64,000 nucleotides of DNA from the NCBI GenBank assembly GCA_032718565.1, contig JAVGVS010000040.1, positions 442,001 to 506,000 on the forward strand. Direction: 5' to 3'. A program made the translations under genes and the position numbers. Positions 50,456-62,800 of this stretch are shown here, piece after piece. Each line of letters opens with the position of its first letter. The first letter of the stretch is position 1. Below the pieces are notes generated by a model. The model was not told the DNA's origin. It ran no database searches and saw only the letters and a program-made list of their open reading frames with translations. The stretch comes from Distichodus sexfasciatus. Lineage: Eukaryota; Chordata; Actinopteri; Characiformes; Distichodontidae.

Positions 50456-51198
50456 CCACACATCTTTCCTGTGGTTTGTTGAACAGTTTAAATAACAGAG
50501 AATATATGATAAGGAACATAGTCTTATAAAGATAAATAAATTGCCTTATAAAGACAGGTAAAAGATTTGCATTGCTAATTTAATTCAGTTTCCAGTTTTA
50601 GAACTAGAACAATAGGGAATTGAGAAAGAAAAATACTTTCTGGCCTCCACAGTCTGTTTTTATGCATAAGAAATATTAATGCTATTCTCATTTGTTTTTT
50701 AAATTATGATGTTTTCCAAAAGAAATAAGAGAGCAAATCCTCAGTGGCAAAGTGTACTGCTGTTTACAGTGACCATTTGTTCATATTTTCCTAGTTCTCC
50801 AGTAATGCAGCCTGCTATTTTATTCGAGTGATTAATGTTTGCAGTTTTGTCGGACTTGCTTGGCTGATGGCACTTTCAGGTTTTTATGCGGGAAATACTT
50901 AAAAAAACCAAAAACAAATATCAGATAATCAGGTGCTGCCCAAAACCACTAACAACCCCTCTAGTCAAAATGTCCAGCTCTGCCTTTCTGCAAATTCTCT
51001 CAGTGGGTCTTAAAAGTCTGACACCACATTGTAAATAGGAATTTAGTTGATTTAATTTTGGAAATAAACAGGAGGTTTTATAGTTATAAGACAGGAACTC
51101 ACAATTATAAACTAAATCAGACCAACATTGACCACAGAATCAGATGATTAATGCGGTTTGTTTACAAATCCAGAATGTTTAAAAATGATGTGTTAAAT

Positions 51199-51256
51199 AT
51201 ATATGTGCGTGTGTGTATATATATATATATATATGTATACACACACACACACACAA
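51199..51256. repeat. Compound TA/TG/CA microsatellite with palindromic potential
   Basis: GTGCGTGTGTGTATATATAT flows into ATGTATACACACACACAC, so the TG arm can pair with the CA arm around the TA core. Confidence 0.85.
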
Positions 51257-53714
51257 AAGCAAATACATAATTTCATTTGACATCAACACATCAAACATTT
51301 AGACATTTATAAGAGTAAGACATTTAGATGTAAAAACATATTTGTGATGTTCCAATGTAGGATTTCTTGTTATATGCTGTTATCTGTATGAAGATAAACA
51401 GCAGTTGTCTTGAACTAAAATACACCATTTTCACTACAGCAATTTTCTCTGTTAACTAATAGAAATCAGCTGCAACATTTACTCTTCCAAACAAACATTA
51501 TAATACAAAGGAGGAGGGCACTATCAGCTGGACATTACCTCGGCCAGACAATGAAGCTCTGTAGGTGTACAATGAAATAAGACAACATGCTAGACTCTCT
51601 GACCAAATAGAAAAATCCAGTGTATGTCTAAGTGCTGTCGCAATCAAAGTAACCTCAAAATTTGATCTCCATCTGTGTCTACACAAGGGAGGCCTCATAG
51701 GTTTAAAAAGCTGGAGCTCAGGGTGGACGAGGGTTAAGATGGACAGAGAAAGACACTCTATTAGATGAACTGAGGCGTTCCTCTTCTCCTTCAGTGGCAG
51801 CTCTTGTGTCAGAGGTGAAATCTTCACTTAAATCTGTGATGAAGTGGAGAGAAAGAATGAGATTTGGAAGAAAGAGACTGACTATACAGGTTCTAGCATA
51901 ATATCTAGCTGGGACAGAGAGGACCGAGGCTGTGGAAATAAAATGATTTCTGAAATGTTAATGAGCTAAACATTTTTAAAGAAGTCATTAAATTGTGCTT
52001 AACAAAAAAAAAACCTAAAGAAACAATATTATTTCCTTCTTCTCAAAGGAAATTCAGTAAAGCCCAGAAAACACATATTTATAATTATGTAGTGTAGTGA
52101 TTGTGCTACTCTATTCATATCGGCTTTAAGGCACATCAGAGTAAGTGTAATGCTCTACGTTCAAACACAGCAAAAGGTGATTTTTACTTGTAGAACACCG
52201 GTTACTGTCAGTATTGTGAGTTGGGAGTGTATATATTAATAATGCAGGCAATAAATATGCATCACCTTATAATCAAACACATTAGCTTTTATAAGCAGGG
52301 ATACGGAAAATTAGCTGCTGACATTCCTGCTTTCATGTACACAGTCCAGTAATGTGACAGCATGAATAATTCATAACCCAGTCATTAAGGTGCATTTAAT
52401 GGTGAAACGCAATATCCGCACATCACTCTCAGAAAATATACAGAAAAATAAGGAAAATTTGAATCTGGGTATAACACTATGGTACGTACCCCCAAAACTG
52501 TAAGCATGGCAATTAAGAGTTGGACTCAAGTCACATTTTCTCATTTTACACAAACAAAAAAAACAAAAACAAACTTATTTTCAGTAATGCAAATTGTGTG
52601 TTATTAATATGCAGGTCTCCAGGGGAACAAAGGTGGAAAAAACATACTCATTGAAGAACTGGACTGCACTGGAGCTTGAACTGCAGACAGATGCTTCTAT
52701 TTCTAAAAGCTGCCATATATCTCTGTTTACCGGGAGCCTCACGTTTCAGCCCAAATAGAGATGACAAGCACAATAGAGCCCAACAGAGATGAGAAGAACA
52801 TTTTATTTTGATTTGCACACATGCAATCGAAACCGTTCAGTTTATCTGAGTGGATGAGGAAAGGCTGAGCAAAGATGCACTTGGAATTACAAGAGAAATC
52901 CACAAAAATTACATAGTCATGTATTCATGCAATATGCCCCAATTAAAATAAGGAACAAGGACTATAATGAGACCCAGTAAAGCACCTTATCTTTGTCCAT
53001 TAGTGAATTTCATCATTAAACATGAAATTAAAAAGTAATTACAGACCTTATAACAAGGACTGTTCATTGCTAAGACATTTGGCCTATGGTTATTTTTCCT
53101 TCCAAAGAAGATGTATGACATGGTTGGGAAGAAGAAACTTGGCTTCTTATTTGTTGTGATTTCATGTTTCATAACATTTATTGTGGAATTTCTGTGCTTA
53201 CACAGACAGTTGTACTCATCTCTTACTCTCACAGGGAGCGAAATGAACACATCCACTAAAATATTTTATCATTTTGTTGGTAATATATCCAGTTACACAA
53301 GATGCCATAAACGGCAGATGCCAGAATGCATTTTGCACTAAGGTGTTATTCTTCTTAAAATCCACAGATAAAACAAGATTCATGCTTTTCTCTGTGCTTC
53401 TCACTTCTTAAAAGAGTTACATTTTCCACATTTGCTAAGAAAAATTATGTTGAAGAACAACTGTACTGAAATTCTCAGTATAACTAAATGGTACTTCTGT
53501 CTCTCTTAAGCAAATGTGTAAAAAATTAATTGGTTTGGAAAAACATTATGGGTCCACCAAATTCAATCATAGGTACATATCAAATAAGTCAATAAATGTG
53601 TTCATTTCTGTAAGATTTTTTTAAGGAGACATTTATGTTACTATCTAGTTAGTTTTCCAAATAAAACAACTTTCTAATTTTTAAAATCCTTTTTGTATCA
53701 AGCATTGAGAATAT

Positions 53715-53965
53715 TTTAGAATGTCAAATATCTGCTTAAAATAAAATTAATATGCACAGAAAACTAGTTCTGTAGTTGAAATTTTGTAACATTTTTATTA
53801 AAATGTACATATGGAAAAATCAGTTATTTGTGTTTTCTGTGCATATTATTAATTTTGTTTTGAGTCACCTGTTACATTACTTTAATATGTTTTCTGTGCA
53901 TATTACAGTAATGTGACAGATCTACTTAAAATAAAATTAAAATGCACAGCAAAAACAAATTCCTG
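53715..53965. repeat. Inverted and direct AT-rich repeats
   Basis: CTTAAAATAAAATTAATATG with CACAG (53733) recurs as CTTAAAATAAAATTAAAATG with CACAG (53926), and in reverse as CTGTGCATATTATTAATTTT (53836) and CTGTGCATATTACAGTAATG (53892). The arrangement suggests a decayed foldback element directly beside the Tc1-like MITE. Confidence 0.6.
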
Positions 53966-53990
53966 CTCAAACGTATCAACATGTGCAGTA

Positions 53991-54532
53991 CTGTGCAAAA
54001 GTTTTAGGCAGGTGTGAAAAAATGCTGTAAACAAAGAATGCTTTCAAAAATGGAAGTGCTAATCATTTATTTTCAGCAATCAACAAAATGCAGTGAATGA
54101 ACAAAAGAGAAATCTAAATCAAATCAATATTTGATGTGACCACCCTTTGCCTTCAAAACATCATCAATTCTTCTAGGTACACTTGCACACAGTTTTTGAA
54201 GGAACTCGGCTGGTAGCTTGTTCCAAACATCTTGGAGAACTAACCACAGATCTATAATCCTGTAATCCTACAAAATAATATAATGACTACAAAATAATAT
54301 AATGACTATAATCCTACAAAATCCCTGACTTTGTGCAAGTGTACCTATAAGAATTGATGCTGGTTTGAAGGCAAAAGGTAGTAACACCAAATATTGATTT
54401 TATTTAGATTTTTCTTTTGTTCGCTCACTTTGCATTTTGTAAATTGATAAAAATAAACAACCATTATTTATATTTCTGAAAGCATTCTTTGTTTACAGCA
54501 TTTTTTCACACCTGCCTAAAACTTTTGCACAG
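53991..54532. mobile_element. Tc1/mariner-like MITE with long inverted repeats (542 bp)
   Basis: Starts CTGTGCAAAAGTTTTAGGCA and ends with its exact reverse complement, flanked by TA on both sides (53989-53990, 54533-54534). The first ~56 bp of each arm are identical and similarity continues for over 200 bp. It carries no transposase. Long arms of this sort are typical of fish Tc1-like elements. Confidence 0.88.
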
Positions 54533-55079
54533 TACCATACATCTAAAATAAATATTTTCAAACCCAGTAAAAACATTAAATGTTAACTAGAAGCCTCTGA
54601 GACCGCATTTATTTACTATGTGTACTTCCCTGGACATGATTATCTGCCAAATCCCATAAATGTGAGCAAATGTAAATGAGTTGCAGTCCCATGGTAATTG
54701 GTGTTTTTCTCTCTTATAAATTCAACACACAAAGGTCTTGTTAAATAACTGAAGGGTCAAAGTGGATGTTTTAATGAGCCTGAATGTCAAACTCTACAAT
54801 GCTGTTGGCTCTTTAAACACATTATTTTTGTTTTCTTGTTTGTTTTTGTACAGTTTTTTTTCCCTTTTTTTCCCAGTTTATTTTCTGCCTTCATCCAATC
54901 AAATAAAATTTTTAAAGTGTTTATGTCTGAGGTTTTACTGTATGACCCCGAAACTTAAGCTGCGCCTAAAGAACGAATATGTCAAAAGAGATTTATGAAG
55001 TGTTGGAAACTGGATGAGGCAGAGTTTCATCATCTGGTCCGTGTCGGTGGGAAGTTCAAGGAGAATTTCATCGTGATGC

Positions 55080-55640
55080 CTGTACATTTTGGCCTTTAAT
55101 GACAACAATGCATTCTTTAATTTCTTTAATGCATCCGTTTTTTTATTGACTGATAAAACAAAACAAAGTATTACGCGCCAGCTGAAGCTCGGTGCCAAAA
55201 GTTTGCCGTTATTTAAAGCTGTGCACAGACCTGCAGATGAACCCGGCTGGTTGATGCTGACGGGTGAAGCTCCAGCAGTGAGGATCTGTTTGAGGAGTGA
55301 TTTATTGGAAAATGTGACTCGCTATCAGCCGCTGCGCTCAGGACATGTCTCGCCCGTCAGAACACATTTAAAATCCGCCGCTCACCGGCTCGGACTGAAA
55401 CGGTGGCCGAGAACTCGACCGCCTCATTTCCATTAGGGCTTTGAGGAAAGCGGCCGTTGCTGAGACGCTCGACGACACCTCCACCGAGCGGGAGCCGCGC
55501 CTCAGTTTACTGTGACAGCAATTAACACTGATCCCGCTTCACTGAGCGACTCAAATCCCAGAGTCTGGCAAGGCTAAAGGTTGTCCAAGTTGGAATAAGC
55601 GTAGCTACTTCAAACCGCAGACATGCAGGAATAGTTTCAC
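55080..55640. promoter_or_regulatory. Isolated CpG-rich patch
   Basis: A GC- and CpG-rich island (dense from 55250 to 55520) in otherwise AT-rich intergenic DNA, with a 115-codon + frame (55089-55436) and an 87-codon - frame that resemble no family. It could be an orphan CpG island, an unannotated promoter or an enhancer. Confidence 0.35.
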
Positions 55641-57734
55641 TTCACTTTGAGTAGGCAGACGTGAGCCGGTGCTCTGACGGTTTATGTTGCCTTGCCAAAA
55701 AAATGCTACCGTAGTGCGAATTGACAGTCTATCGATTCGTGCTCCCTGTCAAAAACGCTACCTTATAGATGTTTGATCATGTGTTTTGATAACAAACTGA
55801 ATGAATATGGGCAGCATGGTCTGATACTATATAATATCACTTTTATTCAAAATTTAGGACGTAGCATTATTCGATAGACCACTAAGATGGCATTTGTTGT
55901 GACAATACCACTTTAATGGTATATAACGAATATAACGATTAATCCCTTGATTGTACATACAGTAAAAAAATATTTTAAATCAAAGAAATAGCTAGGAGTT
56001 TCAACTTGTTAAAGAAATGGCTTGTTAACACGCATTTATTGCAAGCTATGTTTGTATAAACATAACAAAAGGTGAACTACAGCATGGTAGCATGTGCAGA
56101 TCCGCTAGGTAGCACAATTCGATGGGTAGCACATTTTGACAGAACCAGTGTTAAGATATAGCACGATTTTTACGTTTAAAAAAACACTAAAAATTTCCGT
56201 CGTCCTACAGAATTGATAGAAGATCAGTATGATCTTACCAATACTGAAAAAGACGTTTTTTGGGCTTTTGGTTTTAATGTGAAAAACAAATAAACAAATG
56301 TGTCGGAAAACATATTTTTAAGCATTCGTACCCAAAACCGAAATGGGAATAAGTAATAACAAGCTCATTTCCGAATTCCTATTCGGAAAAGGTTGAAACT
56401 TGAAACTATGTGAGACTGTAAAATGAAAGATTAGAATCACATCTCATATCCAGTGGTGGGCAAGTTACTTTCAAAATGCAATATATTATAGATTACTAGT
56501 TACTGTTATTTCAGAATAATTCATTACATTGTAATATTGCTCTTTCTGAATTGTAACGCGTTACACAACTCCTGCATTACTTTTGAGTTACTTTCACCAA
56601 AATAACTGCAAAAAAGTTGGGCTTGGCATTCTAAAATGCTCAAATGTAATTTACTGCAGCTCATCCAGTGGAGACGGTGTAGTATAATGATTGTAGGCTG
56701 TAGGACTTAACCAGATCCTCCACATCCATAGTTTCTCGCAATTCTGTGATTTTTCTCGTAACATTTCGACTTTTTTCTCGTAACGTTTCGAGTTTAATCT
56801 CGTAATCTTAGATTTTTTTTAAGGTGGCACTAAAACGCCGTCGTAGGATTTGAAACTGAACACAATTTCAGAAAAAAAGTAATGTCATCATAAATTAAAG
56901 ATGAACAGTAGAAATATACAATTATGATAATTTGATAGCAGTCTGACTTCAGATATTCAAAGGGCTAAAAATGTGACCCGATCTGCCGTAATGAGTCGGA
57001 AGTCGGCATTCTATTTATTCAGATACAGGCCGATTATGTTGAAAAACATCACAAAAACACTGATTTTTCTTTTTTGGAGACCAGATTAATTTTGAAGACC
57101 TAATAGAAAATAATTCATTGAGATTAAAACATAAACCAGAAAGAAACCACAGACTGCCCCAAACTCTTAAGACATTACGTTCTGTAGTAAAGTTTTTGAA
57201 AAATATTGTTAAACTGGACACATGGGTGAAAAAAATAATTACTGGAATACTGAACTACATGTAACTATCAAATATGATTCACATAAAAACACATTTCTTA
57301 CATTGGAAAAACAACACAACAGTACTGGTGTATTTTCAATTTAGTTTCTTTAATATAATCTTATTTACATGGAATCGCTTCAGAAATGTTTAGTACATTG
57401 TAAGTTACATTTCTCTTGCATCCAATAAACAATGACACTGAGGACCTAATAATGTACATAGCAATGACACTGGTCTTGAATTTTGGAAAAGTTGTTTTAA
57501 AAAAAACAACAAAAAAGTAACTTGCAGGCAAAAGTCTTTTTTCATCTTTAAACTCACGAATCATATTCACTAACACACCTCACTTTCAATCCCATTGTTG
57601 TTTAGTCAAGTTTAATAACAGATTACCATTCTAGTCTTTTCATAAAACAAAAGGGAACGACTCGGTTCACACAAATGCTGTTCACTCTGTAACATGTAAG
57701 AAAGAAATGACATGTTAAGACAGAACCAATCATA

Positions 57735-59709
57735 TAAAGGTGTCAGATTTTATTGCATATATCACAAATATGAACATGACCACCGGGGTCCAGCCTACAT
57801 CAATCAACGCTAACTCAATCCGGGCCAAGGGACAGGCTTTTTTTGAATTAGCAGCAGATTTTAAATACTTGTACTCTGATTCATACATAAAATAAGGAGA
57901 GTAGTGTACAGCTTTCACGAGAAATCGACCGTTTCTGAAAAACAGGGCAGAATGATAATAGCAGCAATACTTAAAAGGACATTACACAGTAATAAATAAT
58001 TAGTTAAAAAAAGATCAAGTGGTTGCAGAACACTTAAAACGATCACGTTGGCTCATTTTTCTTTCAATTTTACAATGAATAATCTGGTGCCATGCACATC
58101 AAGCACTACGTAATGAAAGACCCCTCACTGCTCCTTTAATTCCAAAAGCCCGGACCTTATTGTAACATTTTAAAGCCAGACAACGTGTAATAGAAACAAA
58201 AAAATCTCAGACAATTTGCTGCAGCTCACTGGGGACTTAAATAAAGCACTGACATCCAAGTTGTTTTTTCTCTACAGGGGAGAGCAAGTCACACATTTCA
58301 GAATGAAAACGAAGGATGATTGTACTGTATGTGCTAGGAAAAGTGCTACAGACGACATGTAGATTTTTAAAAAGTGGTTTTGGTGATGGAGAGACATGAA
58401 TAACAGTCTTGAGGTGAATGCACAAGGTGAAAAGCACTGATGTAGAAACATTACAAAGGGTCAATGCTCAAAGAAAACAAAGGAAAACAACAATCTGCTA
58501 TTGAACTTTATGCCAAAAACATTTCCGATTCTGTGTCACACTTCCCCCGCCCCTCACCTCTCCCATGAAAAGGAAAGTTAGTAGTCTGATTTAGATCTGT
58601 GGGATTTAAAAAAAAAACAACTAATTCAATAGATTTTGAAAAAATCATGGGTCACTTGATACGCTGTACATCACTCATCATTCACAGGTATCTTAAAAAA
58701 AAAAAAATCAATCAACACCTCTTTACAGGAGTTCAAAGTTAAACAGGCGAAATGCTCATGAATTGATGAGTAAAAAAAATAATAAATGTGCAATGTGCAA
58801 AAAAAGACTGGAAGTTACAGAAAATGTGTCGCTGAATACTGGCTTACTCTGGATAATGCTGACATCGGAATTTCCAAGGACATTCTGTTCCTCTTTAGTC
58901 CATACATGGTCAATGAGCCTTAACAGATGTGCTTCTGTTAGTACCCATACACACAAAAACACACATTCATACTCTCACACTAGCCACTTGGTAAAACTTG
59001 TCTCAAGAGGTCCAAGACTCTTCAAACAAAGTCCTTGTTCACCTGGGGTGTGGGGTGTCATTGATACATTTCACACAAGGATTTTAAATGATTAATAAAA
59101 ATGTCAGTGACATAAAGGCTAAAAAAAATGGATACCACTAAAATGTTCAGCCACCATCACAGGATGTGGAGGGAAAGCAGGTTATGGGGAACTTCAGTTT
59201 AAGCTTAACAACATTTGAACTCTAAAGTAAGACTTGTATTCCAAAATATGGGCTCAGAGAGAACTGGGTACGTTACAGTCCAACAGTACAAATCCAGCTG
59301 ATTTCCGCTCAGAGTGAGACACACTGCAGGGACACAGAAAAAAGTTGGATTTTTGACAATGAACGGAAAACAAATTAAACAGAGAAGACGTCTGGTTTTC
59401 TTTCATTCTGTGGTACCTGTCATCGTCATCATCATAATGATGCAAATGATAATTGTCTCACACCAAGAATAAACAGTCCTAGAGGAGCCCAGAGGCTGTA
59501 TGTGAGTGTGTTTGTGTATGTAAAACCCAGGCTGTTTTTGGGAGACTTCGCGCCCCGGGTAGCATTCCCCTCCCCCATCGCAGGTCTGATGGGTGTGGCT
59601 TGAGCCTACGGGAAGGCACCAGTCTGCCCCCCGTCGGGGTAGGAGAGCGGGGAGTAGGAGGGATGGAGCTGGGCGGTTATGCGTGTTAATCGACACTAGA
59701 CAAAGTGTT
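57735..59709 (-). other. smurf1: Probable smurf1 3' UTR
   Basis: AT-rich, no coding potential and no clear SINE or LINE copies between the stop codon and the candidate polyadenylation signal, which fits a long 3' UTR as in other SMURF1 genes. The boundary is inferred. Confidence 0.45.
57749..57754 (-). terminator. Candidate smurf1 polyadenylation signal
   Basis: TTTATT on the + strand is AATAAA on the coding strand, about 1.96 kb after the smurf1 stop. No better hexamer is closer in a convincing context, but other sites are possible. Confidence 0.4.
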
Positions 59710-59809
59710 TCACTCCACAGCAAAGCCACACGTCTCCTCCACGGCAGTAAGCAGCTTCTCGTAGAGCTTCTCGTAAGTTTCATAAGGCGGGATGTCGATC
59801 CGATTGAAG
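59710..59809 (-). CDS. smurf1: smurf1 last coding exon
   Basis: 100 nt from acceptor TCTCCCTAG to TGA at 59712-59710. The first base completes the catalytic Cys codon (TG|C); it then reads FNRIDIPPYETYEKLYEKLL and TAVEETCGFAVE. The terminal FAVE is as in SMURF proteins. Confidence 0.96.
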
Positions 59810-62800
59810 CTAGGGAGAGACGAGGCAGGTCAGTTACTCCAATATGACAACAGTGAACGCTTTATCCAACACAACTCAGTGGGGCTGGACAATGAATCAA
59901 AAATGTATCAAAACTAACATTCAGAACCTCTGACTGACTAACTGAATTCTCTGGTTTATTTAAAAAAATGGTTAATACTTAAAAAATAGAATTTCCCCAA
60001 TACATTTTCATATACTGTCTTCTTACACAAAAAAACTACCACATGTTGTGTGGCTTCACTCCGTCCAGTCTGCCACTACGTCTCTGTTCATTTTCTTCAA
60101 TTATTTCAAATTCACAAACGTATAATCGCTCATTAATCATAATTTAGGTAAAATGTTCAATGAATCATGATATTGACTTCAGATCATATTGCCCAGCCCT
60201 ACGATGCTGCATGTACTCATCAAACAATTACCCAATCTTATCCTTACCATGTATGGGCTTTAGGCAAATTATCCGTGTTGGCATCAATCAAATGGATAGT
60301 GAAGAGTCTTGGTCCTGCTGAACCTGTAGAACCTTACAAAGATACATTCTAGTTATTACTGTCCCCCTTCTCATCACAGGCAAGACAATGTTAAGACTCA
60401 ATTTGACATTTTCTTTAACATTTTAATGCAGTTATTCCCCCACCTAGTGGTGACACTACTGATGGAAACTATCAACTTAATGGCATTTTGCACTTATAAA
60501 CGACTGCACATAAATAGTTAATGTGTGTGGCAAAAATAATGAGTGTGCCCTGGATCATTTATATTTCTCAGCTTCAGAAAGTGCAACAAGACATTAATCA
60601 GAGTATTCTCAGTTAGTCTGCAATCTGAGAATCATGAAGTATGCTAATGAAGTAGACAGTTTATTTGTGTAACTTTAAAACATTATATTTAAGGGAGGGG
60701 TTTGGGTAAGTGAGAGGGGTGTCCAGGGTTCATCCGTTAGCCACCTTGCAGTGCTTTGAAGCCCTGTAGTGGGACGCGAGTGGAGCCGGTGACAAACTGC
60801 AGCAGCCTTCCTCTCCTCTCCTCATCGAACGACTCCACGGCCTGCCAGAACCACTTCACTATGTTGCTGTCAGCCACACAGTGTTTGAGCCTCGTGTTGG
60901 CTTTCCAGTCGTTCAGATCGATCTTCCCCAGACCGCCGATGATCAGCTGCAACATACACATACACAAAACTTTAAGCCTAAATGTCTTTATTCACTTACA
61001 GGCTAAAAGAAATTGTACTTTTAATCATTCTTGGCTATTCTAATATACTGTTTTAATCATTATTACCTCCAGCTCCTTGTGATCAAAAGGCTTGAGCAGG
61101 TGTTGTGGAATGAGTTCGTTGAAGCCCTTCTGTAGAGCGAGGAACTGGGCCTCAATGCCCCGCATGAACCTCCAGTTAACATAGAGCCTAAAACACACAC
61201 ACACAACAGAACACTGTAACACAGCATGGAAACACAGTACTCTTCTGACTGCATGAATCACTTACCCGACTGTTCTTTGACTACCTTACCTAATATGAAA
61301 ACTATAAGCGGCTACTAAGATCAAGTTCTCAAAGTTCCACTGCTCACACTGCTGCCCTCTGCTGGCAGTCACTTCTCACACACACACTCAGCACCAAACA
61401 CACAGGAGAGGACCTCAGCGGCTGCATTGTTGGCATACCTCACATACTCCTTCTTATTCTCTTCTGTGACCGGGATGTTTCTGCCATTGGGCTTCAATTC
61501 GTGCTGGAGGAATTTGCCGAATGCGTTGTGCTCCACACAAAACGTGTGATCCAGTACAGATGTGATATCATTCTCTCTGTGGGACAAAAGAAAGAGATTT
61601 CTTCAAAAAAAACCCCCACCAGATTATGCTGAGTGATTCTCGACCTTCGTCATTACGGCCCACTTATGATCCCTAACGAATTAGCTGATGAGCTGAATCA
61701 GCCACACTAAATTAGGTAGGAGGCTAAACGCTGTAGGCAGTAGCTCATCAGGACTGGAGATAAGAAAGCACTATTCTAAAGCTATTTAAAACTGTTAATT
61801 TAGCCCAAAAATATCAATCTTTCTCTAAGTTGGAAACTTTCTTCTGCACCACATGCAGGTCACCTCCAGGAATTGTTTTGCTTCAGCATTTTGCTTTCAC
61901 TCATATATGCACCTAGAGATTATATTATCCATATATCCATTTCACTCATTCAGTACATTTCCTATATCACAGTTTGCAAAGTCTACCCGACATTTTCATT
62001 TGGTATGTTGGATTTTGCTATTTGATCAAAATATTATTTACCAAATCAACTAACAGAGCTGTGCGATATCACATACAATGACATACAATATATATTGTAT
62101 GGTTTTGAAAATTACTATCCGTTCATATCACATTCTACAGATTATTTCTTGGTGTTGCAAAACATTTTCTTCACAACGTCTTTTCATCATTTGAATGAGG
62201 GTTTTCACACCACCACAGGGATGAGGGCAGAAACTAGGCTTTGTGAAACACTGATGCCTCCAAAGCAACTATTCTAAGCTGTCAACACTATGACACCTAC
62301 TGACTACATTGCTAATGCAAGATCTTGATAAATCTGTTCTGTGAAATGAAATCAACAAGTGTTGTAAAACTCTAAACTACATTTTCCTGCTGGGCTATGC
62401 CAAACTAACAACACATTATAAAAATCATAATGCAGTAAACAAAGAAACTTTATTCAATCAGAGACAGAAAATAAGGACTGTTAAATATATTTATTAAATC
62501 ACACTGTTATTGTGTTATAAATGCTTATTTCTGTCGCTTCTCACCCCGTTCACGTGGCTGTTATATATCAAACTTTAATTCACTGAACTTACAGAAAATG
62601 TACTTATTATGACGTGTTATTGGGATAGGAGATTTACTCTAATAATTTATTATAATTCTGCAACTGTGAATTTCATCATGGCCTTGTGGTATTTCTGTGT
62701 GGCCCTAAATGACCTCAAACTTCTGGATCAGAACCTCAGCTCCAGAGTGGACTGTGAGTGACCTGAAAGCCTCAAATCTCTTCTTGACTTATAACCCAAC

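Larger units (their letters stand above)
42701..57730. other. Gene-poor interval between uts2r and smurf1
   Basis: Fifteen kb in which I see no credible coding exon. It holds LINE remnants (44440-44528, 44876-46060), microsatellites and a palindrome (46555-46831), SINEs (47308-47702), possible conserved blocks (48.9-50.5 kb), a TA/CA palindromic repeat (51200-51260), inverted AT-rich repeats (53715-53965), a Tc1-like MITE (53991-54532) and a CpG-rich patch (55.1-55.6 kb). The rest is AT-rich unique DNA. Confidence 0.6.

Noticed and set aside
55089..55436. A 115-codon + frame in the CpG-rich patch
   Set aside because: No family is recognisable and GC-rich DNA yields open frames by chance; kept only as a composition finding.
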